Positions 8,160 through 15,235 of a DNA stretch of 25,328 bases are shown piece after piece. Made by a program: the position numbers and the translations under genes. Origin of the DNA: an uncultured Oscillospiraceae bacterium (GTDB lineage Bacteria > Bacillota > Clostridia > Oscillospirales > Oscillospiraceae); NCBI GenBank assembly GCA_934561175.1, contig CAKTFW010000019.1, positions 1 through 25,328 on the forward strand, in the 5' to 3' direction. How positions within the stretch are numbered: the stretch's first letter is position 1; the number at the start of each line of letters is the position of its first letter. The notes under the pieces are model-generated. The model saw only the letters and a list, made by a program, of their open reading frames with translations. It did not search any database and was not told the DNA's origin.

Positions 8160-9865
8160 TGCACAGAAGTCTCCTTTTCTGCCAGAGCATCCAAAATTGT
8201 GCGTGAGAGCAGATCAAAATCAATGGGTTTCGACAGATGTCCATTCATGCCGCTTTCACGGGAGAGACGCTCGTCCTCGACGAAAGCGTCGGCCGAAAGG
8301 GCGAAAATGAGAATCTGTTTTGCGTCCTGTCGCGGCAGGGCGCGGATGGTGCGCGCAGCGGTGCGCCCGTCCATAATCGGCATTTGAATATCCATCAGAA
8401 TTACATCATAAGTGTTGGGGGCGGATGCTGCGAAACGATCGACCGCGGCCTGACCGTTTTCGGCAACATCGACGCTTACGCCCATTTTGCCGAGAATCTC
8501 CACAGCAATCATGGCGTTGATGTTATTATCCTCCGCCATCAGAATGCGGCAACCGGAGAGCGTGCGAACGGGGTGCTCTTCTTTTGCGGGAACGGCCGCA
8601 GGTGTTTCCTGTTTCGTCGCCTCTGCAAGCGGCAGGGAGAGATAAACGGTGAAATCCGAGCCGCGCTCCGGCATACTTTCCACCACAATCTGGCCGCCCA
8701 TCAGCTTTACAAGCTGGTCGGAAATTGCCATACCAAGGCCGGTACCGCCGAAGCGGCGTGTGATGCTGGCGTCTTCCTGCTCAAACGGGCGGAAGATCCG
8801 CTCAATAAATTCCGGTTTCATACCGATGCCGGTGTCGTGCACGCGAATCATAAGATCCAGAAAACCGCCGCGCAGCAGCATCTGGCGGAATGTGACAATA
8901 ACCTCGCCGTGACTTGTGAACTTCACGGCATTGGACAGAAAATTGATAACAATTTGTCCCAGACGCAGTTCATCGCCAATGACCCAATCGGCGGTCAGCT
9001 CTTCAAAGTTGACGGCATAGGCGACGCCTTTTTCCTCCAGCGATTTTGCAAACATATCATACAGCTTGCTGCCAAACTGCCGCAGGCTGAAGGCTGTATT
9101 CTCCAGCTCGACTTTACCGGCTTCAATTCGGGACATATCTAGAATGTCGTTGATGAGTGAGAGGAGATGATCGCTCAGTTCATTTGCTTTGGTCAGGTAC
9201 TGCATGGCCGGATGCTCCGGCGTCAGGCTGCTCTCTGCAAGAGTGAGCATACCGCAGATGCCATTCATCGGCGTGCGGATTTCATGCGACATCCGGAACA
9301 AAAAGCTCGTTTTGAACTGACTGGCAGCCTCGGCTTTCGTGAGACGCGCTTCATATTGTTCCCGCTCGTTCTGTTCGCGTGTGCACAGGCGGAAGCAGAA
9401 CAAATCACAGCCGCTTTCATTGCCCGGCTGTGCGGTGAACTCAATCCAGCGATCATCGTGGCCGTGTAGCAGGCAGGAGAGTGGGGCAGTGCCATCCCAG
9501 GCACGGTAGGCGTTCCAGAATTTTGCGCCGTCCGCAGGAGTGACCAGTGCGGCTTGCAGCGCAGCGACATCGTCCTGCAGCTGTTCCAGTGTCACACCGA
9601 GCATTGCCTTCAGGTTGCCGATGGCGCAGATGGGCAGAAGCTCATCGCGGCGCAGTAAAATGCAGCACTCATCCTCGCGGCAGTTCAGCGCATGATAGAG
9701 CGTATGCTCCGTCTCGGTGGATCCAAGCGTGGCAACCGGCCGGTTGTGGCGGATGCGAATCCATACGCCAAGAAGAATCAGCGCGAGTATCAGCTCAATG
9801 CAACCGATTACGACCAGATAAAAATGCTGGCCGAAGAAGGTGAGCATCTTTGTAAAGAAAGCCAT
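8156..9865 (-). CDS. Hybrid sensor histidine kinase with C-terminal receiver domain
   Basis: I choose ATG 9865 (569 residues). A TTG at 9883 would add six residues but has no ribosome site, whereas GGAG lies 12 nt before the ATG. Numbering is from the ATG. One membrane helix spans ~14-36. A PAS-like region (~50-165) follows. The HisKA H-box is FRMSHEIRTPMNG with His194. The ATPase has N-box Asn312, G1 DTGIGM (~344-349) and G2 GGTGLGMAIS (~373-382). The receiver has acidic Glu445/Asp446, phospho-acceptor Asp492 in DVILMDIQMP and Lys546. There is no DNA-binding output, and no response regulator or Hpt gene in the window. Phosphate must therefore go to an unlinked partner or serve internal control. 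It is the first gene of the five-gene operon and overlaps the LRR gene by 4 nt. Confidence 0.94.
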   Translation of the reverse strand: MAFFTKMLTFFGQHFYLVVIGCIELILALILLGVWIRIRHNRPVATLGSTETEHTLYHALNCREDECCILLRRDELLPICAIGNLKAMLGVTLEQLQDDVAALQAALVTPADGAKFWNAYRAWDGTAPLSCLLHGHDDRWIEFTAQPGNESGCDLFCFRLCTREQNEREQYEARLTKAEAASQFKTSFLFRMSHEIRTPMNGICGMLTLAESSLTPEHPAMQYLTKANELSDHLLSLINDILDMSRIEAGKVELENTAFSLRQFGSKLYDMFAKSLEEKGVAYAVNFEELTADWVIGDELRLGQIVINFLSNAVKFTSHGEVIVTFRQMLLRGGFLDLMIRVHDTGIGMKPEFIERIFRPFEQEDASITRRFGGTGLGMAISDQLVKLMGGQIVVESMPERGSDFTVYLSLPLAEATKQETPAAVPAKEEHPVRTLSGCRILMAEDNNINAMIAVEILGKMGVSVDVAENGQAAVDRFAASAPNTYDVILMDIQMPIMDGRTAARTIRALPRQDAKQILIFALSADAFVEDERLSRESGMNGHLSKPIDFDLLSRTILDALAEKETSVQ

Positions 9866-9923
9866 ACTGTTTGTTATCTCCAATCTGCTTCTGTGCGCTT
9901 GATGCGTGCCGAAAAAGAATCAT

Positions 9924-9955
9924 GGAGTACGGTTTTGGATAAAACGGCGCACTCC
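9924..9955 (-). other. Possible leader hairpin before the histidine kinase gene
   Basis: In the untranslated leader, GGAGT and ACTCC pair as an outer stem and GTTTT pairs with AAAAC as an inner stem around a 4-nt loop, with an unpaired internal loop between. The leader between the promoter and the kinase ATG is roughly 110 nt. It matches no riboswitch class I know. This is a weak call. Confidence 0.25.
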
Positions 9956-9985
9956 GACACATTAAAATTATAAAAAGATAACTAT

Positions 9986-10013
9986 ATTATATAAAGATGG
10001 TATCATAATGCAA
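9986..10013 (-). promoter_or_regulatory. Predicted sigma-A promoter of the kinase-LRR-MoxR operon
   Basis: On the minus strand TTGCAT (10013-10008) lies 16 nt before a perfect TATAAT (9991-9986). A second TATAAT occurs at 9972-9967 without a clear -35. The region 9866-10105 holds no gene and is AT-rich around these boxes. Confidence 0.5.
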
Positions 10014-10105
10014 TGCGAATACTACATATTCCGGTAAATTTCTTACAAAAATATCGGAAATTTGTAACGATATGGTGGATTTTGCCGAAAAATCTCGCTG
10101 AATAG

Positions 10106-10148
10106 CATATAAAGTGCCGGGAATCGTCGATTCCCGGCACTTTATATG
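10106..10148 (-). terminator. Perfect palindromic hairpin overlapping the ECF fusion gene stop codon
   Basis: Two 21-nt arms (10106-10126 and 10128-10148) are perfect reverse complements around T10127. The core is G+C-rich and the outer part is CTTTATATG on the transcribed strand. The TAA stop of the ECF fusion gene lies inside one arm. It most likely terminates the ECF operon and, with the next promoter, separates it from the kinase operon. The T-tract is short. Confidence 0.7.
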
Positions 10149-12787
10149 AGCAATCCGTATTTTATTTTGATGCGGTCCAGCTTTTCCAGCATGGGTTCTG
10201 CGGCAAACCAGAGGAAAATCCAGGTGGCGGCCGCCTGAATGCAGTCCATGGGAAATCCGGAAATATAATAGGTGAGCAGAATCTTCCAGTTCAGTGTATT
10301 GGTCCAGATCAGAGCGGAGGCAGGATTCATAATGCCGCCGTAGATGACGATTGCAGAAATGGCTCCAAATACGCACAGTGCGCCTCTGGAGCGGCGGAGT
10401 AATCCCTTGCGAAACAAAACGCCGGCCAGAAAGCCGATGATGCCCATGCAGAACATCTGCCAGGGTGTCCATGGTCCCTGGGAGAACATGACATTGGAGG
10501 CGAGCATCGTTGTCGCACCGACCAGAAAACCAGACTCTCCGCCCAAGGCAACACCGGCGATGATGGTGATAGCCATAACCGGCTTGAACTGCGGCAGCAT
10601 AAAGAAAACGGCACGGCCGGCCACGCCAAGCGCACAGAGCACTGCGATGACGACTAATTCCCGCGCTTGCGGCTTGCGCCCTTCAAAGATCAGGAAGAAG
10701 GGCAGCATGGTTTCCAGTAGGATCAGCAGCGCAATGAAATAGTACTTTTTGCCACCCAGATAATAGATGCCAAAAAACAGGGTCAGGGGGATCATCAGCA
10801 GAATGAGAATGGCTGCCACGACAGTGCGCTTTTGCAGTTTTCGCTGCTCCTTCGGTGTTTGTGCCAGATAATCGGGGCGGTTGGATTTGCGGCTGATGGC
10901 GGCGGCCAGAACAAACAATGCCGCAATAAAACCACCATACAGGCCGAATTGGGAAGCAGGCAGCCCGGTTGGCCCATCTGGTGAAATAACCGTGGTAAGA
11001 TCGGTAATTCCGATTGCATACAGAAATAAAATCAGTGCGGCAGCACCGGAGATGGCGGCGATTCCCTTCCGCCACCAGGGCAGCTTGAGCGGCTTCCAAT
11101 CGGCTGTATCTGCCTGCGGCTCCGGCAAAGGCGGAATCGCATCTGGTAAGGATGGCTCCCGCGGCGGTACGCCGCCGCAGGCGAGAATCACATCCTCGGC
11201 CGTTACAGCTTCCGGAAGTAAGCTGCGCGCCATTCGGTTTGCAGAGGTCGTGTAAAAATGATTCCCGGAAAAGAATGCGCGGGGGGGAGCGTCGGCGACG
11301 ATGCTGCCATCGAAAAACAGTGCGCAGCGGCGGGCATATCGGGCACAGAACTCAATATCGTGACTGACCATCAAAATGGTCACGCCCTGGTTGAGAAGTG
11401 ATTGAAAAATCCCGGCGATTGACTGCTTGAATTCAGCGTCCAGTCCTTTCGTTGGCTCGTCCATCAGCAGAATGTCCGGCTCCAGAAGCAGGACCTTTGC
11501 CAGTGCCGCCCGTTGCTGCTCGCCGCCGGATAGATCATAGGGGTGTTGGTCAAGCAGATGCGAAAGCCGACAGAGCGCTGTGACATAGGCCACCAGCGCG
11601 TCCTGTTCTGCGGAGCGCTTTTGCTTGCCTTTCAGAATCTCGTACAGATCCTCCCGGACAGTTTTTTTCACAAACAGGGTTTGTGGATTTTGCGGTAGTA
11701 CACCAATTGTCCCCTGCACCTGAATTTCGCCCCGATAGGGCTTCTGCAAGCCGGAGAGCAGTTTCAGCGCAGTGGTTTTGCCGGTGCCGTTTCCACCCAG
11801 TAGCGCCAGAAATTCCCCTTTGCGGACTTTCAGAGAAAATCCTTTTACCACATCCGGAAGCTCTTTTTCATATTTGAACCAGAGGGAATCTGCCGCAATG
11901 ACTGTTTCCCCTGCATCAGAATTGTGCGGTTCTGGTTTCAGTGCCCTTAATGGCTGTGCTGCGGCAAAATTTGTCAGCCAATCCCGGCCTTCCGAAACGG
12001 TGACGGGGCAGGGAGCGTCATTGCGCACAGCTGCCCAGATTCGCATGGCGGTTGGCATAGCCAGAAACATGGAATGCTGCTGCTTTTTCAGTTCCATTCC
12101 GATTTCACGCGGCGAGCCGACACAGAGAAAGTGCCCCTGTTCCATAACTGCTACCGTGGTGGCCAGCGGAAAGGCTTCTTCCAGACGATGTTCGGTCAGA
12201 ATAATGGTGGTGCCAAGTTCCCGGTTGATTTTTCCGAGTGTGGATAGAAAATCACTTGCAGCGATAGGATCAAGCTGGCTGGTGGGTTCGTCCAAAATCA
12301 GAACGGAAGGCTGCATGGTCATTACAGCGGCCAGATTCAGCAGTTGTTTCTGCCCGCCGGAAAGCTCCGTCACATTTTTATAGAACCAGGTCTGGATACC
12401 AAAAAAAGAGGCCATCTCTGCCACCCGGCGGCGGATGGTAGGGGTGTCATAGCCAAGGCTTTCCATACCAAAGGCCAATTCATGCCATACTTTGTCAGTG
12501 ACAATTTGATTTTCAGGGCTTTGCTGCACAAATCCGATTTTCTGACTTTGCGTGCGTTGATCCAAGTCCTCCAAAGGGATGTTTTCGAATAAAATTTCGC
12601 CTGTACGGGTTCCGTGTGGAGCCAGCACGGTTTTCAGCTGCCGCAGCAGCGTACTTTTACCGCAGCCGGATGGGCCGCATAGTACGAGAAAGGTCCCGGC
12701 ATCTACCGTCAGATTCAAGTCACAAAGTATTTTCTGTTTCTGCTCCGGATAGGAGAAATTCAGGTTTCGGATTGTGAAAGCTTCCAC
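10142..12787 (-). CDS. ECF transporter: two ATPase domains fused to an S-component-like membrane domain
   Basis: The start chosen is GTG 12787, with GGGAGG seven As upstream, giving 881 residues. An upstream ATG extension adds 50 residues with no transporter similarity. ATPase 1 (~1-235) has Walker A CGPSGCGKST (37-46), signature LSGGQ (142-146) and Walker B VLILDEPTS (162-170). ATPase 2 (~295-500) has GGNGTGKTT (331-339), LSGGEQ (419-424) and ILLMDEPT (439-446). After a Pro-rich linker (~520-570) come several membrane helices to ~870, with 'GRAVFFMLPQFKPVMAI' and 'SQGPWTPWQMF', typical of ECF substrate-binding S components. So EcfA, EcfA' and EcfS-like parts lie in one chain. It overlaps the EcfT gene by 28 nt. 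It should power uptake of a vitamin or cofactor with EcfT; the ligand is unproven. Confidence 0.9.
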   Translation of the reverse strand: MEAFTIRNLNFSYPEQKQKILCDLNLTVDAGTFLVLCGPSGCGKSTLLRQLKTVLAPHGTRTGEILFENIPLEDLDQRTQSQKIGFVQQSPENQIVTDKVWHELAFGMESLGYDTPTIRRRVAEMASFFGIQTWFYKNVTELSGGQKQLLNLAAVMTMQPSVLILDEPTSQLDPIAASDFLSTLGKINRELGTTIILTEHRLEEAFPLATTVAVMEQGHFLCVGSPREIGMELKKQQHSMFLAMPTAMRIWAAVRNDAPCPVTVSEGRDWLTNFAAAQPLRALKPEPHNSDAGETVIAADSLWFKYEKELPDVVKGFSLKVRKGEFLALLGGNGTGKTTALKLLSGLQKPYRGEIQVQGTIGVLPQNPQTLFVKKTVREDLYEILKGKQKRSAEQDALVAYVTALCRLSHLLDQHPYDLSGGEQQRAALAKVLLLEPDILLMDEPTKGLDAEFKQSIAGIFQSLLNQGVTILMVSHDIEFCARYARRCALFFDGSIVADAPPRAFFSGNHFYTTSANRMARSLLPEAVTAEDVILACGGVPPREPSLPDAIPPLPEPQADTADWKPLKLPWWRKGIAAISGAAALILFLYAIGITDLTTVISPDGPTGLPASQFGLYGGFIAALFVLAAAISRKSNRPDYLAQTPKEQRKLQKRTVVAAILILLMIPLTLFFGIYYLGGKKYYFIALLILLETMLPFFLIFEGRKPQARELVVIAVLCALGVAGRAVFFMLPQFKPVMAITIIAGVALGGESGFLVGATTMLASNVMFSQGPWTPWQMFCMGIIGFLAGVLFRKGLLRRSRGALCVFGAISAIVIYGGIMNPASALIWTNTLNWKILLTYYISGFPMDCIQAAATWIFLWFAAEPMLEKLDRIKIKYGLLI

Positions 12788-13656
12788 TTTTTTTCCTCCC
12801 AACGGTTCAGAATCACAGGGGTCAGGCACAATGTGAGATAGACAAGCTGAAAACTGATGGTGAACGGCGTGATTGGAGCACCTTTGATTGTCGGATAATA
12901 GCGCCAGTAAAATCCGCCGGCAATCCAGCCGCTGCACAGGTATACCGCACAGAACAGAAGCCAGAGCAGGGCAGACTTGTCCCGCGCATCAAAGCGGTAA
13001 ATGGAAAATGCTGTCCGTCCAGGCAGACCATAGCCGCGGCTTTTCATACTGTCAGCAGTTTCAATTGCGTTTTCCAGCGCCCAAGTGACCAGGATGGAAA
13101 AGATGGTAATGGCGTTTTTCATCCGCTGGAACAGGGATCCGCTAGATATATCCCGCCCAATACAGCGCTGGGCTTCGCTTACGGTGTGCAGCTGTGCTTT
13201 GAATTTGGGAACGAAGCGCAATGTCATGGAAAGAACCAGGGACAGTGACGGAATGATGCGCCCAAAAAGATAGACAAACTTATCCGAAGTCATGACCGCA
13301 GTATAGCAGGAAAACCATAAAAGGACAGCGGCAATTAAAATCGCAGTAACCAGACCGTACACCAGGCTTTCCAGCGTCAGGGGATTCCCGGACGGCAGAT
13401 AGGTCAGCAGAGTAGTGCCTTCATGGTTGAAGGCAGGATTGATAACCGCTGCCAGCAGCATCATGGGCAGCAGAAATATCAGACTGAACCGGACGGCCCT
13501 GCGCCCATTCAGGGAAATGGCATAGCAAAGCGCGCAGCCCAGAGAAATCAGCAAGCTTGCCGGATGTGTCAGAAACATGGTGAACAGGAGTACCAGTCCA
13601 AAGTAGAAGAAATTGATCAATGGATGATAGCTGGAAAGAGAATCGCGACTTTGCAT
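12760..13656 (-). CDS. ECF transporter transmembrane component EcfT
   Basis: The start chosen is ATG 13656, preceded by GAGAGGTGA about 7 nt upstream, giving 298 residues. A longer in-frame ATG would run into the DUF4430 gene and adds non-membrane sequence. Helices lie at ~14-50, ~56-72, ~98-122 and ~228-282. The coupling-helix motifs that bind the ATPases are SEAQRCIGRD (~160-169) and ADSMKSRGYG (~201-210). The second is the usual Ala-x-x-Arg-Gly type; the first has CIG where many EcfT proteins have ARG. EcfT links the ATPase pair to the substrate subunit in the membrane. It lies 25 nt after the DUF4430 gene and overlaps the fused ATPase/S gene by 28 nt, consistent with one transport operon. 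Confidence 0.92.
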   Translation of the reverse strand: MQSRDSLSSYHPLINFFYFGLVLLFTMFLTHPASLLISLGCALCYAISLNGRRAVRFSLIFLLPMMLLAAVINPAFNHEGTTLLTYLPSGNPLTLESLVYGLVTAILIAAVLLWFSCYTAVMTSDKFVYLFGRIIPSLSLVLSMTLRFVPKFKAQLHTVSEAQRCIGRDISSGSLFQRMKNAITIFSILVTWALENAIETADSMKSRGYGLPGRTAFSIYRFDARDKSALLWLLFCAVYLCSGWIAGGFYWRYYPTIKGAPITPFTISFQLVYLTLCLTPVILNRWEEKKWKLSQSET

Positions 13657-13681
13657 TGGTATCACCTCTCGAAATCGTTGT

Positions 13682-14494
13682 TTATCCGCTGGTGGTAGAG
13701 AAGCCACCCACATCCACACCAAGGTCACAGGTATACACCCAGCAGATGGTATCACCGTCTTGCAGCTGGTAACGGCTGCAGCCGTAGTTCGGAAACCAGT
13801 CGTTGACTTTGTACATCCAGCCGGAAAGTTCCCCACAGTCAAATTCATACAGGTTCTGGATTCCTTCAATATAAGCGGTGCTGTACATTGGAGAATTTTC
13901 AAATTCCAGGTGAATGCTCTGCTGCTGGCAGGTGCGCTGCAGAACATCGAACACGCTTTCGCCATCCTGGAAGGTAACGGTGGTTGGCTTTAGAATCCAG
14001 CCGTCCTCCGGTACCAACTCCGCCTTTTCCGGGTTCAGCCAATCCGGATGCGCCAGAATGGTAGAACAGGAAATAGATAAGGTGCAGGTGTATGCGGCAT
14101 CCTGTGGCTCAGTCGGGGCGGGCGTTTCGGCCGGAGTTGGACTGCTCGGATTTGGGGTGGAAACTACGCTGGAATCAGGTGGATCTTCGTCGGGGGAATT
14201 CGGAGAAGCGTTTTTTGCGATTTCTTCTGCGGCTTGAAGCTTTTCCTCTGCGGACATCCCGCCCGCAGCTCCACCAGGACGGGCTTCCGTTCCGGAAGCC
14301 GAGCCTGAGATAGATCCTGGTACCGCAGCTGTGTCAGTTGACGGCGCAGAGCGGATGGAATCCGCGCCTTGTGCAGGCTCTACGGTCCAACCATGTGCTC
14401 CCGGTGCATTTCCGCCGTACCAGAATGCGGCGGAAAGAATGGCCACAATCAAAACGGGGAGAAGCACTTTCCATTTGTTTTTATGCCACCACAT
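13682..14494 (-). CDS. Membrane-anchored DUF4430 (transcobalamin C-terminal-like) domain protein
   Basis: The product is 270 residues. An N-terminal hydrophobic segment (~10-25) after MWWHKNK anchors or exports it. Residues ~30-130 are a Ser/Thr/Pro/Ala-rich linker suited to crossing the cell wall. Residues ~131-264 fit DUF4430, which resembles the C-terminal domain of transcobalamin and intrinsic factor. Cues are ISCSTILAHPDWL, VTFQDGESVFDVLQ and GWMYKVNDWFPNYG, ending in the 'DGDTICWVYTCD' strand. The ATG has AAAGGAGA about 8 nt upstream. As first gene of the ECF operon it is probably the extracellular ligand-capture partner. A corrinoid ligand is suggested by the fold relationship only. 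Confidence 0.87.
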   Translation of the reverse strand: MWWHKNKWKVLLPVLIVAILSAAFWYGGNAPGAHGWTVEPAQGADSIRSAPSTDTAAVPGSISGSASGTEARPGGAAGGMSAEEKLQAAEEIAKNASPNSPDEDPPDSSVVSTPNPSSPTPAETPAPTEPQDAAYTCTLSISCSTILAHPDWLNPEKAELVPEDGWILKPTTVTFQDGESVFDVLQRTCQQQSIHLEFENSPMYSTAYIEGIQNLYEFDCGELSGWMYKVNDWFPNYGCSRYQLQDGDTICWVYTCDLGVDVGGFSTTSG

Positions 14495-14545
14495 AAGAGT
14501 TCTCCTTTACAGAAGCTGCAGATGCTCCAATGCTATAACTTCCTT

Positions 14546-14573
14546 TATATAATACGATAGTTACTTCCGTCAA
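14546..14573 (-). promoter_or_regulatory. Predicted sigma-A promoter of the DUF4430-ECF operon
   Basis: On the minus strand TTGACG (14573-14568) lies 16 nt before TATATA (14551-14546); TATAAA at 18 nt is an alternative reading. The implied leader to ATG 14494 is only about 45 nt, too short for a cobalamin riboswitch. TGACGGA, one mismatch from the 0A-box form TGNCGAA, overlaps the -35. Confidence 0.55.
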
Positions 14574-14631
14574 TCAATTTCTTTATTTGCATTTCATCCG
14601 TATTTATTTTGTCAGATGAATGTGTAAATAT

Positions 14632-14638
14632 TGTCGAA
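14632..14638 (+). promoter_or_regulatory. Candidate 0A box (TGTCGAA)
   Basis: This is an exact match to the Spo0A-binding consensus TGTCGAA, in the context TTGTCGAATT. It lies about 60 nt upstream of the -35 of the ECF operon and about 230 nt beyond the stop of the orphan Spo0A-C gene. A heptamer can occur by chance, so the call is tentative. Confidence 0.35.
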
Positions 14639-14740
14639 TTGGCTGCAATGCGGTGAAATTAGCGCTTTGGCGGGAATCGAAGCCCGGCATCCCGTTGTTT
14701 TTCCTGCAATGTGCCTGATACATACGGTTTTCACATGTCA

Positions 14741-14790
14741 ATAACAATGCAATCCCGCAAAATTTATATTTTGCGGGATTGCATTGTTAT
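14741..14790. terminator. Perfect 23-bp inverted repeat, probable bidirectional terminator
   Basis: Arms 14741-14763 and 14768-14790 are exact reverse complements around a TTAT loop. The inner stem carries AATCCCGC/GCGGGATT and the plus side is followed by TTATTTTTG. It lies 80 nt beyond the stop of the minus-strand Spo0A-C gene, which it probably terminates. Confidence 0.6.
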
Positions 14791-14869
14791 TTTTGCTGGA
14801 AAAACCTATAATTGGCGCTACAATAAAAAAGAAACAATCAAAAGGAAAGCTGGGTGGCCTTTGGCTGCA

Positions 14870-15226
14870 TTAGAGGCTGACAACGCGCGGCAGATCTAGA
14901 GGCGGCTGGGATGTGCGCAGTAGGTAAGAAGCGATGATTTCAATGAATTCAGAAGCGGTTGGGGTACAAGTCAGCGGATATCCAGCCATCTTACACAGCA
15001 ACGGACGGTTGATCTTCCAAGCGCGTGCCGCGGCGGTTCGGATGTTGCGTTCGATTGCGGTCCATTTACAGTTGAAATGGGAAGCAGTTTCCATATAGAT
15101 TTCTTTTGTTACAGCCTCCAATCGATCTTCTTCAGAAACGGCAAGCACCACAGCAAATTCAATGTGTTTGAAGCCTTTGTAACATCGGGTAATTCCCAAT
15201 AGACGCAAGATTTCTTGAATAGTCAT
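14870..15226 (-). CDS. Stand-alone Spo0A C-terminal DNA-binding domain protein
   Basis: The start chosen is the internal ATG at 15226 (118 residues). GGAGG lies 11 nt before it, whereas the upstream ATG at 15247 has no ribosome site. Almost the whole protein matches the Spo0A effector domain: IQEILRLLGI at the N-terminus, a 'KGFKHIEFAV' segment, 'AVTKEIYMETASHF', a recognition region CKWTAIERNIRTAAARAW (~53-70), and 'TPTASEFIEIIASYL' near the end. The phospho-receiver domain of true Spo0A is absent, so this is not the sporulation master regulator itself. It may compete for or share 0A-box targets. It stands alone, between a hairpin and an AT-rich upstream region with a 0A-box heptamer. Confidence 0.88.
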   Translation of the reverse strand: MTIQEILRLLGITRCYKGFKHIEFAVVLAVSEEDRLEAVTKEIYMETASHFNCKWTAIERNIRTAAARAWKINRPLLCKMAGYPLTCTPTASEFIEIIASYLLRTSQPPLDLPRVVSL

Positions 15227-15235
15227 CGGTTGTAG

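Larger units (their letters stand above)
14574..14869. other. AT-rich intergenic region between the Spo0A-C gene and the ECF operon
   Basis: No credible gene is seen on either strand. It contains a perfect 0A-box heptamer (14632-14638) and a long perfect hairpin (14741-14790). Around 14669-14698 a short structured segment pairs CGGGA with TCCCG and is followed on the plus strand by TTGTTTTT. It resembles a weak terminator, but no plus-strand gene precedes it. Confidence 0.5.

Noticed and set aside
9924..9955. Known riboswitch in the kinase leader
   Set aside because: There is only one imperfect hairpin with no conserved core of any class I know; kept only as a weak structural feature.
12788..12937. 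N-terminal 50-residue extension of the ECF fusion protein from ATG 12937
   Set aside because: It would lie inside the EcfT coding region and lacks transporter-like sequence. GTG 12787 has a strong ribosome site and starts exactly at the ABC domain.
13657..13965. 103-residue N-terminal extension of EcfT
   Set aside because: It overlaps the DUF4430 gene in another frame. ATG 13656 has a good ribosome site and begins at the first membrane region.
14669..14698. tRNA fragment or SAM-riboswitch-like motif (CTTCGATT loop, AAGCCCGGCATCC)
   Set aside because: The T-arm pairing fails, and no anticodon arm, acceptor stem or SAM-I helices are present. The resemblance is local only.
14495..14720. Cobalamin riboswitch before the DUF4430-ECF operon
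   Set aside because: The predicted promoter leaves only ~45 nt of leader, and I could not find a B12-box-like core further upstream.
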